DNA of 64,000 bases. It comes from Strix aluco. Taxonomy: Eukaryota; Chordata; Aves; Strigiformes; Strigidae. Positions 24,401 to 38,185 of this stretch are shown here, piece after piece. A model generated the notes under the pieces. It made no database searches. It saw only the letters and a program-made list of their open reading frames with translations, and was not told the origin of the DNA. Made by a program: the position numbers and the translations under genes. The stretch's first letter is position 1, and each line of letters starts with the position of its first letter. The stretch is taken from NCBI RefSeq assembly GCF_031877795.1, contig NC_133935.1, positions 51,837,330-51,901,329 of the forward strand, in the 5' to 3' direction.

Positions 24401-27400
24401 TTGCATATAAAATACATTTACATCCTGATAAGTATAACAATCCTAAAAAAGTTATGAACTGATTGTATATGAATAGTTATGTGACAGTCGGAAAATTAGT
24501 GTATATCAGTCTACATTATCAACAGAAACCGTGAGATAAATGTGCATAATTTTGCTGTATATACAATACATTCCTGGTTCAGCAGTGGGCTGTGAAGTTC
24601 AGATCATAGTAATAACAGCTTGTAAAGATTTAAATATCTTTCTCTGTTTTACCACTTTTGGTATTGTTGTTTGTTGCCTAATTAACATTTTCTCAGTTGG
24701 TCTTTGCCAAAGGATGCGTCAGGCCTACCGTAATGGTTTCAGGTATTAAGTTACGGGTAGTTCTGGAGGTAGAGGGGATGTTGGAGCTCTGTACATAATG
24801 ATAGGTTGGCTCCCACAATGTCATTGTTTCTAGTAGAAATTATTATTTGAAAATCCTTGTTCTTTTTAGTCTCTCCTTTCCCCTCATGTCAGGAGAATTC
24901 TTGAACTTAATTCATTGCCCATGAGATAAGACGTCTGTGACTGGAGCCCACTGGAAAAGGAAATTGCATAATAGAAAAATGATTTCTCTGTTTTGATCAG
25001 CTGTTGCTGAGGTTCTCCAGTGACTATGATCCTGGTACAGACATTTAGTTTTTATCCAGTAGTTCTCTTTTGTGAAGGAGAACAGAAGTTCCTAAGTTTC
25101 CTAAGGAACTTCAGTAATGGCCGAAGCCAGAGAACAAGTGGGACTAGACTTCAACAAAAGAAGGAAAAGAGAATGTGAGAAAAATACTGCTTTGTACTTT
25201 GACGAATGCTTTGTCGTATTCTTTCTGTTGGTTAGTGGTGGCCAGAATTTCACATAACACTGTTGCAGGAGGACTTATATAACACTAATTCGTGCAGGCA
25301 TTGAACAGTCATTCCTGTTTTGGAGGAAGGAAACTGTACCTGGCCTCTGCCTTCTGTTCTATTTTTATTTTGTGCTCTTTTCACATTTGTGGAAGATATT
25401 TCATTAGTGTTTCCAGAAATGTCTAACCATACACTGGAGAAAGGGATGTCTGCCAGTGACTTTCTGTGGAACCCTGGTTTGTAAGGCCTTTTCATTCTTA
25501 ACTATTGTAAATACTTTCTAGCATTGAAGAAGACATAATTGGGGAAGAGGAGAATGATAAAGAGACTGTGCATGTCCTTCCTTTTTTAATTTAAACAATC
25601 TTTAACTTAGGCTTCTGTTCAAGAAACACTTTATTTGAAAAATAAAACCAAATCTATTGTTCCATTAGATTTTTTGCAGTTTTTTTTTTTTTTTTAAATT
25701 GTGATTGAATGAAATAATGTCTTTGATTAGTAACTACATACTAACAATCAAGAAATTCTGTATACTTATAAATACATTCTTCTACAAAAATTGGATTTCT
25801 AACTTAAAGGTCACTCACCCCAGTGAATAGTAGTGCCAATTACTCAAGTACTGGTGTAATAAGAGAGCATAACCCACTGGTTTTCTTTTTATCAGCATAA
25901 TAATTTATAGTAGTAATTTTCTACAAGAGTTTTAATTTACCAGTTAGATTTCCAGTTAAGTTGTCATGATTCCTGAACTAGGACTACTTTTTTCTCTTTC
26001 TTTGCCTTTTTAGGGCACTTCCTCCTCCCTCTGAATGCTTTCAAGCCCCTATCCCTTTATCTCTCTTTGAGCATATCCATCATTTTGCAGTTCTGTAGTA
26101 CACACTGACCTTCAACACCAGACTTCCTTGGCAGGTCTAACTGATTTGTGACCAGGGTTGAATAAAACAGCCAGAAAAATTTAAAATCCAAAGTTATTTT
26201 TAATACTAAGAATCAAATATAGCAAAATATAAAATGGATTTTAAAACAAGGGCTGTTGTTTCTATCTTACTCTTCAGTTTCTCTTTTCTATTTGGTAGCC
26301 CAGGTTGGTTTGGCTTCTGCAGTTGCTCAAAGATCTGTGTAACACAGTAGCTTTTTGAAGAAAAGTTAAAGGACTTGAGCAACAGATGCCACAAACAGGA
26401 CAGAGATGCAGCTAGTTTTGCAACTGCTAGCAGTCCTGTCATTAATGTTGGTTATTAAAATAGCATCATATCACTTCACAGTTAATTCATGTGTTCAGTT
26501 TGTCTGCTAGCCTTCAATACTATAAAGCTTTTAGACTGAGTACCGCATACTTTCTTTTTAATTTCAGTGTCGGAGCTGATGAAGGAAGTTTTAAACCTTC
26601 TCAGATGGCCTAGATCTGTCAGAGCCCTTCACATAACCATTGCAGATACGCTGAAATTCACTCTATGAATCTCATACAATAAAAGCTCTTTCGGTGGCTG
26701 ATTTTGATTGAAAAGGTGAAGGTGGAGCCACCTTTGAGCATTTTCAACACTAATAAAACTTGTTGGAATAAATAAATAAATAAAACTAGTTGGAATTTGC
26801 CTTTTTACTGATACTAGCAAGTCCGGAAGCTGGAGAACAGCTACAGTTGTGTTTTACCACCATCTTGTGTTATTTGATTGGCAATAGCTTTTTCCCAGCA
26901 ATTAAATTTTATGATTTGGAATGATACAGCTTGGTGTAGCAGTAATCTCATAGGACTCACAGTATTATGTTTCTTTACCTGTTCAGAAGTGTGGTAGTAA
27001 TTTTATTTTTTGAGGTTATTCTTTCTAATCTTGAAGCCTCTGCTCAAAAATGTATTAAATCCCCAGGTATTTGGAGAAGGGTAATAATGGTGCATCATCA
27101 AATAAGATTCCTGAGCCAGCATACAGAATCTGAAAGGAACACCTTTTAGGACATGTCCCTCTCTCTCTCAAAAAAACCCCCAACTCCCCTCCCAAACACA
27201 AACTATACAAGATTAAAAGTAAATACACCTTTAGTTGTGATTTGTTTTGTTGTTAGATAACAAACCTTTGCAAAGCTACATTCAAAGTTACAGTGTCCTG
27301 TTTTAATGTTAATAGAAACCCCTTCTTCGGAGACTTAAGTGTGTGTCACCTAGTTGCTGCTGTGTGAAGTTTAAAGAAGAGTCCAGTGCCGCTTGGTTTT

Positions 27401-28540
27401 TGGTGTTGGAAATTCGGTCACAGCCTACCAAAAAGGACGGCAGAGGCAGGATTCAGCTTGAGATTGACACCTAAAATAGGTGTCCAGTTGTAACTATCTA
27501 CATGTGAGGCTTTAGCTTCATAGTCAAGGGAGATCCAGGGTAGGGTTCAGGTGCATAACATAATTTAAAACACTCTATAGAGTATCTTGTCTGGCCTCTA
27601 AGTGCTACTTCAGATGGATGCAGAATCCGATCTGAATCAGATGCAAGATGCCTTGCATCGTATCTGCCAGTCCCTTCCCTTGGGCATCTCAGATGGTTCT
27701 AGATGGCTACGTTTGGGCACCTGAATGCTGTTCCTTATCAATAGACCTGTAGAGTGATTCTGCTTGCTCTAAACCAGATACCTACTTTGGGTCAGCTGAA
27801 TTGTACTTCAAGTCACAGCAAGTTGGTTGAGATGAATACTTTGCCTTAAAGGTGTATTTTAACTATTCGTAGTATTTTAAATGTGTCAAAGCATGTAAGA
27901 TACTTGGATGGGGTCTACAGCACTGTACCAGATCTATGACATGTCAGACATCATGTTTAGTCAACTGAATTGAGTACTTATATTTCAATGCCTAAATTTA
28001 GGTGTCTTAATCTTGAACTGATAGATAACAGGAAGAATAATAGCATCATACACAACAATTATGAAATTAATTAGTCTTGGAGGCAATTTCTGCTAAAACT
28101 TTTATTTTCATCTCTGTCTGTCATTTAGTGATGTAGTCTAATGCAAAATCCTAATGTATGAAAAAATACCTCTGCTCACAATTCAAAGGCTGGCTCTTCA
28201 GTTGAAGACTGAAACATCCCACAAGTTATGAGCCTGTTAGTCAAACCGGGTAAACTAGATGTAATGTTTCTGATAATTCTAAGAGAAATAAATAATCAGA
28301 GAATAGCTTTTTAAAAGTAGGTCTGGAAAGGGTGATTTCAGCTTTCTTTCTAAATCATAAAGAGCATGACATTAAATTTTATTTCTCAGGTCAACTTTTG
28401 TTGCTGAGAGCATCATCTAGAAGGATAGTTAACTTCAGAAGAAGCATTTATTGGACTATGGTGTAATAGGGGGAAATAAGAGGACAAGTTTCCACAACAA
28501 TGAATAAACATATACTGAATGCATGTAGAAATCTACTCCA
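21460..28540. other. AT-rich non-coding stretch
   Basis: No gene or transposon is recognised. A perfect donor-like word CAG|GTAAGTAAGT (GT at about 23785) has no obvious partner exon. A poly-T run lies near 25680-25695 and an AATA microsatellite at 26767-26785. The open frames, up to about 81 codons, look random. Confidence 0.6.
26767..26785 (+). repeat. AATA microsatellite
   Basis: About four and a half tandem AATA units. Nearby, ACTTGTTGGAAT and ACTAGTTGGAAT flank the array as an imperfect direct repeat, so a small duplication preceded or accompanied the repeat growth. Confidence 0.85.
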
Positions 28541-28670
28541 CAGAATCATAGAATGGTTGGGGTTGGAAGAGACCTTAGAGATCATTTAGTTCCAACCCCC
28601 CTGCCATGGGCAGGGACACGTTCCACTAGACCAGGTTGCTCAAAGCCCCATCCAACCTGGCCCTGAACAC
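28541..28670 (-). mobile_element. CR1 LINE 3' end, minus strand
   Basis: The + strand reads CAGAATCATAGAATGGTTGG, the reverse complement of the canonical bird CR1 3' tail with its ATTCTATG repeat. It continues through the well-known 3' UTR words GGTTGGAAGAGACC, CACTAGACCAGGTTGC and CATCCAACCTGGCC, then stops. It is a 130-bp, severely 5'-truncated insertion, as is usual for CR1. It looks less diverged from the family than the other two CR1 copies in the window. Confidence 0.95.
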
Positions 28671-29812
28671 ATGCTTGAATACTATCAGAAAAATATTTGT
28701 TTACTGTATTTTAATTTGCTGAGGGTCTTCAAGGCCCTTTACTATTTCTGGACTATGAAGAACCTGCCTTAATTCCTCCAGTAACCTGTATTAGAGAAGC
28801 TCTTGTTGCAGGACATTTGTATCAGCAGAACATCAATATCTTAACTAATTAGAGGTGAAATGTCTGAAGAGTATTGAGTAATGCAGTTTTCTAACTTTCT
28901 AATTAATTGCAAAACACATGAAAATGTTAATTATGGTTGGAAAGATCATAGGTACCATTTTGTGAAGAGTTCTTTTAATTTTAATTGCAAGAAATGATAC
29001 AAATAACCAAAGATAAAATATTTGGAAAAAAGGTTTCTCATGCTACTTATAATGCAGACATGAAATATTTTATGGCAGGTAAAATTGTAAGCTCCTGCAG
29101 GAATTTGAGGATTATACTTCTCTCAGTGAATAAACATTATCCTTCTTATGTACTTAGCTGTATTATTTTATAACAAAAAAAAGAAAAATGTTTTTAAATT
29201 TGCTTTTAAAATGCTTATACAATGAAAAAAATTAAAAATTTCTTAGTATGTTATTTGTGATAACTTGTGATAACTGTTATTGCAAGTTTCAAAACTAATG
29301 ACCTATTCTGTCTTTAAATGTTAGAGTGGATAGATATACTTAGATTGATGGATACAGTTTAAAACCCTAGGGCCTGCCTATAATAGAAAGAATTAGCGTC
29401 AGCAATTTGTACAGCTGGACTGATGGTGAACGCTGTTTAGGTAAAAACAAATGAAGGATGAACTTTGTTCAGTGCTGGTTCAAAGTGACGATTACATATT
29501 GGACCGAGTTTTGACCAAGCCATGAGCCTGCATATAGCTAGAATGCCCATGAGCTGTGTGATAACATCTTTAAAGCACGACATCTAATGGTTAGCAAGAA
29601 GGCAATACTATATCTGCTTTGAGCATTTTTTTTTTCTGAGTTCATACAAATGCGTTTCACAAAACCACGTACAAACAGCTGCCCAGCAGTACTTGTGCAA
29701 GGTGGAATATTCTGCTGAACCTATTTCATTCCACTGTCTATATCCCTTAGATAGGATTGAAGTTCTTGAAGGATGTAACATAGCATGGTCTCTGGGAAAT
29801 AGCTCATGTGTT

Positions 29813-29830
29813 GTACATATGCATATGTAC
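29813..29830. repeat. Perfect 18-bp palindrome
   Basis: GTACATATGCATATGTAC equals its own reverse complement. It has no spacer and is centred on TGCA. It could extrude as a short hairpin or bind a dimeric factor; its ATGCAT core resembles half an octamer motif. No further context supports a function. Confidence 0.9.
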
Positions 29831-32248
29831 CTGCTGTAAACAAACACAGACTTTGAAAAAGAACAAAAAATAAAACTGATTTATCTACTTTTTGATTATT
29901 TACATGGTGGCTTTTGTAGGACCCATATTAATCAGGATACATATATATTGTGTTTGTAGTGAATATCTGTCAAGAGTCATTAAGTTCTTTCTCCCTATTA
30001 AGCAGATTGCATTATTAACTTTGGTTCACTAGTTACATTAAATTTGAAGCATTACCTTTGTAGCTTTTGGCAGGTTTTATTTCTATTGCTATATAGATGT
30101 ATGTATAATCAGTCCCCATTTTTGTAATAAAAAAGGAGGGAGATAACAGAACTTTGGAAGCCCTTCTGAATTGTTTCACCTTTCGTTTCCTCACAAGTCT
30201 TCCTAAATGAGCATGTTAGCATCATTTGTTAGAAGAAATTATGCTACTCTTAGTTTTTCATACAGTTTAATGTCTTTTCCATAGCAGCACAGAAGAATCG
30301 GAAAAACTCTCACTAGAATCTTGACTTTCATCCTACTTCCACTGTAAACGTAGACCAGGAAGTCTGCTTTCTGGGGAGCTCACTTGATTTTTTTTAGTGT
30401 CCAGCTGACCTGCTGGGCTACATCAGCAGTGCTGCTAGTGCTAAGGGGGATGAAACTTCAACATAAGAAGACAGCAGATTTTACCTTGGGTGATGCAGAT
30501 GTCTTTCTCAGAGCCAATAAACCCAATCTTCCCACTCCTTCCAGTCAAAGCATTTTTTGGAGAGGAGGTCTCCAAAAGCTGATGCAGGCCCATGGTACTT
30601 TACGTTAGGGATATGAAGTCTTTACAGTTTCCATTGACCTCAGTTATAATTTGCAGTTCCACAACTCCAAGTATAAACTTCCTACAAGCACAAATTAAGA
30701 TCGCATGTGTAAATTGTGAGACAGCCTGCATAATTTACTGTCATTTGTGCATGTAAAAAGATTATGTGCATACAATTCAGCACATGCTGAAAAAACAACA
30801 CTGTATTTTAATCAAGTTCCCTAATTAAATCAGATTTAAACTACTTGTTAATCTATCTGCCCTGAGGAGTCTTGACTCAGATCTGTATGAAACCCTTCTC
30901 TATACTAAAGAAGCAGGCATTGCCAGGTCAAAATTTTGAACAATTTCTGAAGATAGAGCTTGCTTCAAAGGCAGTCAGGAAGTCCTGGAGAAAGAAGATG
31001 AACCTTAGTAAGGTTTGTATACAAGTTGTCTACTCAAAGAAACTAAAGCCTGTCTCCAAACATTCTTCACCTAAATAATGCTTTTGCACACCTTTACTAT
31101 AATGATATCTGCAGTGGGTTTTATTTCCAAAGACTTCTGCCAAACATTCCCAAGTTGCTGATTGCAAGTAGTATGTCATATGTTGAATTTCTTTTTTCCC
31201 ATTTCCTTCTCTAACATTTAATTGAAATTTTTGGCTTCAAGCCAAGTGTGGTTTAGAACATTTTTAGCTCTCAGTCACTGAATAAGCTGTTGTAAGAACA
31301 GCATCCTCATTGCACAGAGGATGAGTTGGCATTTCTAGTTCAGATTATTTGGTTCAGTGATTGTAGCTATTATGCAGTACAGGTGAAAAGAAGGACCTTT
31401 GCTTTTGTGCTTTAGTCAGAAAGCTTAGTTAGCCAGGAGATGCTGTCGTGTCAGCTACAAGGTTAGAATCATGGTGGACTTTGGATCCTTGGGAGAACTG
31501 TTACAGCCTTAAGATAAAAAGATGTGGCTCTTTAGTGCAAGAATTGATATTCAATGCATTTTTACTTGTGGCATTTACTGTTTCAATCCCTAGTGAAACA
31601 ATCTTGAAGAAATAATCACATTAGCTAATCAAAACAGAATTTGAATCACCTTTTCTGATGTAGACAAAGCTATCAGGACAGTTGCATTTCATTCTGACGA
31701 CCAAATCTGAGTTTTCTGCAGGTGCTTTTGATTGGTCCATAAATATGTCTAAGCTTGGGCTACAGGCAGAAGAATTTCAGCTGATGAAATTTTCCTGTAG
31801 TTCAGGGCTAGTAGATTTTGACCCTTGATATGTGTTGAATTTTTTGAAATTCTGCAGAGGAATGCTTTTATGACCATGCCTGTAATTATTGAAAGTGCTG
31901 TATTTCCACATCATAGTTTGGAGAGCAATTTTCAAAATTGTGAAAAATGAGAGCTTGAATGGCTATACAGTTATCTATGATGACCTGGACAATTTGTATT
32001 GACCTGTTTTAATTTTAAAGGAAAAAGTATCGCCTTTAACAAATCATACCTCACTTATACATTCTGTTTGATTTCATGATATTCCTGTATTGTTGATGCT
32101 TCTGTATATAGGAAATTTACCATCCTCTGTTGGAGATATATACTGTGTGCCTCATACCAGGTGCAGTAGAAGATTATTGAGCCCTAGTGATCACTTACTC
32201 AAATTAGAGCATCTCTTCTTGCAGGAAGATTGGTAAATCAGGCTTCCG

Positions 32249-32267
32249 TTTTTTTTTTTTTTTTTTT
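32249..32267 (+). repeat. Poly-T run of 19
   Basis: Nineteen T precede AGG. The run also acts formally as a polypyrimidine tract with an AG at its end, but no donor or clear exon follows. Confidence 0.9.
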
Positions 32268-35200
32268 AGGTCTGTGCTGAAGGTACTGTTTTTTAGCCTT
32301 TCAATTTGAAGGACTGAAATTTCTTGAGAAACTGTACAGAGAAGTTGGGCATGAAACTTGTTCTTTGATATGGATCAGTTAAGGTTGAAGGAAAACATAT
32401 TCCATGGCAGACAGCGTTCTCCATTTGGGAGCTGCTTGGGGGTAGCAGACTCTTGGAAAAAGGATTTGGCATTCTGAATAAATACCTAATACTGATGAGT
32501 ACTCCAGTGCAGTATGCAACTCTTGCGCTCTGTCTGAAGCTGAGTAAGTACTTTCAGAATCTTTATGTAGCCAGTTAAAATTATCCACTTCAGTTATGAT
32601 GTGTCCTTCAAAGGGCTTATGGAGAGGCAGTGTTCATGAGAAGTTCTGTGGAGAAAGGTCATCCTCATAGTGTCAGAAAGTGTTTTAAAGTGAACACAGG
32701 GGCCAAGCAATTGAACCTGTGCATCTTGAAAGGAGTGCTAGAGAGAGGAGTGTGACAACATTTAGGAAAATAAACAAAAACCACATTATTTTTCAGTCCA
32801 GATTTCAAGACCTATTTTTAGAACAAGACCTGTCCTCAATGGTTAACTTGAAATAGAAAACAAGACGTTAAGGATGCCTTTCTTTTTTTGACCTTTCCCA
32901 CTTCATACATCTCAGCGTTATGTTGTTTACAATGTAAATATGTTTAAGTGTTTTAGGAAACAGAAGCAAGATCTCAAGTTCTGGAAGGAGCTGAAAAATG
33001 AAGTGAAACTTTTGGCTGCCCTTCAAAAACTTCAAATCCACAAAATCTTAGATCAATGAGCTTAGCTCATCTAGGGACTTCTCAAAGAAAGTGTTGTAGG
33101 CACAGATCTGTGGCCTAAGCATAGATGTTTTCTGAACTGTGCCTGTGAAAAATGGATCAAATACTAGTTTTCATAATCTGCTTTCTTTGATTGCCTGGAA
33201 TAGAATACTGTTCATAAAAAAACCTGTTTCATTTCTGTTTTCAAAATAAATTGGCTGTGATTCTAGGGAGATTATTTAAATTGATATTTTTTGGTAATGT
33301 CCTTGAAGAGGAATGTTATATAGCTTTTTTCTTTTGTTTGGATATTTTGAGGACTTTTAGATGTAACTCTCAAAAGGAAAGTAACATGCTAATATGAGTG
33401 ACCAATAATAAGCTAATGTTGATTACATTTTTTTTCTTGCCTATTGAAATGCCGGGGCTCACCTGCTTTGATTGTTACAGAAGGGGAAAAGAGTCAGCTT
33501 CTCTTTTGAGTGCTCTTGGGATATTTATTTACAATTCAGCATCTATCCAAAATTGTAATTTGGGGTGTGGGAGAAGTGATTTCCAAAGTGATGGATGACA
33601 TTTTGTGTGAAGCCAAACAGATGACAGAGTCCTTTTCATTGTCACATTGAAAACTCACTGAGAGCTGTTGCAAGGGCAGTACGAGAGAAGCAGCTCTGGC
33701 CCCATAAGTAAGTGCTGGTGATTGTGTCGAAATTCAGCTAGCTGCTACCTGGGATGTGGGATGGCCAGGACTAGGGTAACAGTTTGAATAGGCAGTGCCA
33801 TCAGCTGGAAGGAACACAAGAAGGATAAAAAGAGGCATGGGGGAACGGAGGGAGCAAGAAGGCTACAGGGTCCAGCACATCAGTAATTTTTTCTTGGAGG
33901 TGTGTTTCAAAGTCAATGAAATTTATCAGTAAATAGGCTGGAAAGGGGTGGCAGATGACCCAACTTCTGTTTGCGGTGCTTTTGCTCCCAAGCATATACC
34001 TATGTAAGACTTGTATGGACATGTAAAAGAAAATTAGTCTAAAGTCATAGCTGGCTGTAGAATTTGCTGGGAATTAGACATGCAGAAGCAGAGGTCTGTG
34101 TGGCTGTTCCCTTCTCCCTCCCATAGACCACTCACGTCAGCGTTTAGCTGCTTTGCTTGCTCCCTACACAGAGCTGACCTTGTTCTGGCTGGCCTTGTAC
34201 TTTCTCATTTCTTTGTCTGTGTTAAAGCCAGCTGGTTCTCTCTATGGAAATTCACAGCTAGGACCCTTTCAGCAGATGTCTACATGGCTTCAGCAGCTCT
34301 TTTCCTCTGCCCTTCTGTGACATCATTAGACTTTTACCCTCACATTGCAAAGTGAAAGCTGGGTTACTCAACTTTCTTGAAATGTGTAGCAATTTGAAGA
34401 CTATTTATAGTTGGACTTTAGAGCATATGGAGTAAGCATAGCCAGAATATTTATGACCTCCAGATCACTGCCCTTTCTTCACTCAACCCCCAGATTTACG
34501 TAAGACATTGTAGCCTTTTATTTTTGAACCAGGATCTGTCCTGGTGCATACTGCGATTACACAAGAAGGTTTTCTCCTGGAAACTGCAGATAAGTTAGGC
34601 TGCTTTCCAGCAGCATAACTTCACAGAAGTTTTCGCACAGTTTATAACAAGATTGTAACTGTTAGAAGGGCACTGTTTGTTCAATGTGTAAGGGAGACTG
34701 AAGTTGGGCTTGGGACATGGTATCACCTGCAAGACCTGCTGAGAAGTCAAAATAATCATTGTCAAGGGGGTGCAGCAAACGATGTCTCTATCTCTGCTGG
34801 CTTTGATAAAAATATTTTACAGTATGTACTTGCTACACTTCCTTATTGCAAGAGAGTTCTTGCTACTTTAGCAAAAGGCAGGCTCAATTTGCACCAAACC
34901 AGGTGCCGAGACCTCTTTTAGAACACCTTGCCTGTGCCAGTGAGTGAGCAGAATTTCACATGGCTGTTCAGCCTCTGAGAAAGACTGGGAAACTTACGCT
35001 GTAATGTCATGGGGAAAACAGTGGTGTTAGCAAAACTTTCTACCTTTTACAGCTCAGACTTCAAAACTATGCTTTCTGGTAACTTGTGCCATTCTAAAAG
35101 ACCTCAGGTGTATGTTTGAATCCCCAGGGTTCAAAACCTCCATCCAGGACTTTCTAAAGTGTGGAAAGTGACAAGACTTTGAGATCTTTGTACAAATACA

Positions 35201-38113
35201 AAGCTGGGACAATATTGTTTAGACCTGTATTTCATTTCAAATCAAAATTTTGTTTAAGATTTTGTAAAGTTAGCAAGAATCTTGACAAAGTTTCATGTGG
35301 CAGTCTTTCTCTGAGTACTTGCACTCTTCTGAGAAAAAAGTATCTTTGTAAATGGATGATAGACCCAACAGCATGGTATAGTAGTGGCTATGATTTTTTT
35401 GATGAGCACATAGTTTTGATGGGCACTTTGAGTGTCTTATCTGGCATTCATAGAAGGCATCTGGGCAGAGGAATGATCTATATTCAGGGCTTCTTATGAG
35501 ATCTTGTTTCCCCTGTGTAAAGACACATTCTTGAGAGTATTTTTCAAATAGAAAAAAGACAATGAGTGAAAATTACCCATGCTAGGTAGGAGCCAGATTC
35601 TTCTTGTGGTGTAAATTGACTGAGATTCCAAATGAAAGTTAAAAGTGAAAAAAATTTTGACTACTACCAGAGAGTATTAACTCTACTTCATTTTCATGCT
35701 TTTGGAATTTGTCATTATTCTGGTAGGGAACTGAACTTTTCCTTTAAGTTCTCCTCCAAAGTCAGAAATCTGTTTTGGACTTCAGCATGAGCTTTTTGAG
35801 AGAACAGGTGTGGTGACTAAGGTGGCTTTTTGGTTGCGGAAGGTACTTAGGTTCAGGTTCACTTTATGTGATCATTCTGGAATGTGAGACTGCTTGCATT
35901 AAATTGTCAAAATGGCATTGTGGAAGGACTTCTTCATTCCCTGGTTAGTTCCTTGACATCTGTCTGCAATATTGTGACCATTTCTAGTTAATTATTCCTT
36001 CAGGGTCACGACAGATCCTGTGCCTTCCAAGGTGGTGCCCTGTGGAGGTTATGGTTTTCTTCAGGCACTTAGCAGAGCATGTTCTCTTAGCTGGGGGTCC
36101 CACTCAAACTTCAGTAATTGGAAATTATGTCACAACTCCTAGGTATTTGTCTCATATGCTTAGCAATGTGGGTTGTAGGGAATATATTACAGCATGCTTC
36201 CAAGATTGATTAGGCTTTTTTTTGTGTTTATCATAACAGGTTTGGTGTTATGATTCATGGTGGTGCTATTTATCTTTGTTTACCTGAGCTTGCATCTTAA
36301 CTATCTGAGAAACCAGTAAGACAAGTGCAACGGATTGCAAACATTCAACGCAAATAAGGTGATGCCGTAACCTACTGGTTCTTCACATAACAAAACAGAG
36401 AACAAGAATATTAATTACAAAGATGGGAGCCTTAGTGGTCTTTTGGGAAGAGCCCTGAAATGTTCTTGATCTCAAGATGAATATGACAGGCAAGTGGCAC
36501 ATGTAATTCATAATGTTTGGAGGGATCAAGCTTTGTAGTAGATCAGCTGTCTTCCATGCAGGACTGATCAGTCAGGGATCAGGAAATTTTGAAGTGCCCT
36601 AGGTTGGACAGAGTGCTGAAAGAGAATGAATGAAACCCCAGAGTCAGTGCGGGAAGGAGGAGAAAGGAGAGGAGAGTCAGGCTGGGCTTTGCAGGGAGGT
36701 GGAGGGTGTTCTTTGCATGGTTTGTGGCTGAGCTGCAGAACTGCTTGCTGCAGGATGTTGTGGACTCTAAAAGTTTACATGGCTTCAGAAATGGTCACTT
36801 CCATGAAGAAAACACCACCAAGTTCTTACTAAAAACAATAATGCCCTCTCTGCCTGAGGAATTAGTTAACTGCGATGCAAATTGCTAGAGGTTGGGAACA
36901 TGTTCTGGTGAAGTTATCACTGCATGTTTACCCTGTTAAAAGCTCTGTATAAACTTCTTACAGGGCTTCTGCTGTTGACAACTGTTAGAAACTATTCACT
37001 GGCAGAGATCTGCTTTCAGTCTGACCATGTACAGTTGCTCTCATAAGCAGCCAGACTGGGTTTTAAGAGCGAGAAATCTGTGAAGAGTAGATTGCCCTCT
37101 GGTAAGGGGAAGGACTCTCTCATGCCAGCTTTCTGTGGATTATGAAGTAAAGTAGAAGTCCTCAGAAGAGATATGAATTGTGAATGATGCATTTTCTCGA
37201 CAAGAGAGAGTGGCAAAACACCTTTAGCTTTTTACCTGGTGAGGATGACTCCTGGTATAGTTACAGGTCGCTTGGATCAAATTCATCTCCCATAACATCT
37301 CAGTCCAAGACTTGACTCTGTAGGAACTGTCTCATTGGAGGACCTGTGAACTTGCTATTTGGGAGAATTTAAAAAAAATAATTCTTTTGTTTCTCTGATT
37401 AAGTGTGAATGTGAGGAATGGTATGGTGGCCACACATGAATTTGCCACCAACTAGGACAAAAAGTGTTATACCTCTTTATTGATGTTTCAGTTGATTTTC
37501 TCTGGTAATAGAAGCTAATTTTGAATTATTTTAAAAGAACCATGCCAGGCATTTCTATTTAACGAAGGATTTTAAACACAATTTAAGATGCCCATTTAAA
37601 CTGACAAACCCTTGCTGTTTCTTCACTGTAAATGTGATTCACATTATTTACAATTTCTTCAAGACTTCATACTGATCTCTTTTTTAAGTGAGATTAAAAC
37701 AAACTCAAATCAGAAAGTATCAGTGACAATGCTGGAAAAACCTCCCACTCTAGACAGAGGTCCACCTGAGAAATACAAGGCAGAAACTGATTTTTTAACA
37801 GAATGTTTAGGTTAATAAAAGGTTATCAGTCTCAAAAAAGGTCTCACAAGCTTACGTTTAAGTTTCTGTTGTGCTCAATCAAAAGTAGATGGCATAAACT
37901 TTTCAAAATGTTTGCTCTTAGTGAGTGGGCTTTTAAATTTTGGTTTAAGTTTTACTTTTTTTTTTTTTTTAAGAAGCTCTTTTTATGTGTTGCATATAGT
38001 TTGTCTAAATACAGAACTGAGATTGCATTATATCTAATGAGACTGAAAAGTAAGCAGTCTTGAAATAATTTAAATGTATGCTTGAGATTTTTATTTGTGT
38101 CTCTCGGTTTTAG

Positions 38114-38185
38114 CCATACAACTCTTATGGAAATCTCCCAATGGACTTTGCAAATCAATACCACAAGAGTGACCAGAGCATGCAG
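38114..38185 (+). other. Candidate 72-nt coding exon
   Basis: A good acceptor (TGTGTCTCTCGGTTTTAG, AG at 38112-38113) precedes exactly 72 nt, and the donor CAG|GTGTAC (GT at 38186-38187) follows. In the acceptor-aligned frame it is open for 24 codons, starting PYNSYGNL and ending SDQSMQ; both ends are phase 0. The composition, rich in N, S, Q and Y, resembles disordered segments of signalling or DNA-binding proteins more than intron noise. A second frame is also open, so openness alone is not decisive, and the donor is weak at +4 to +6. I do not recognise the family. It could be a real, perhaps alternative, exon of the island gene or a chance pseudoexon. Confidence 0.3.

Larger units (their letters stand above)
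28671..38113. other. AT-rich non-coding stretch
   Basis: No gene is recognised. There is an 18-bp perfect palindrome at 29813-29830 and a poly-T run at 32249-32267. The longest open frame (35161-35499, 112 codons) has no recognisable domain and is probably chance. Confidence 0.6.
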
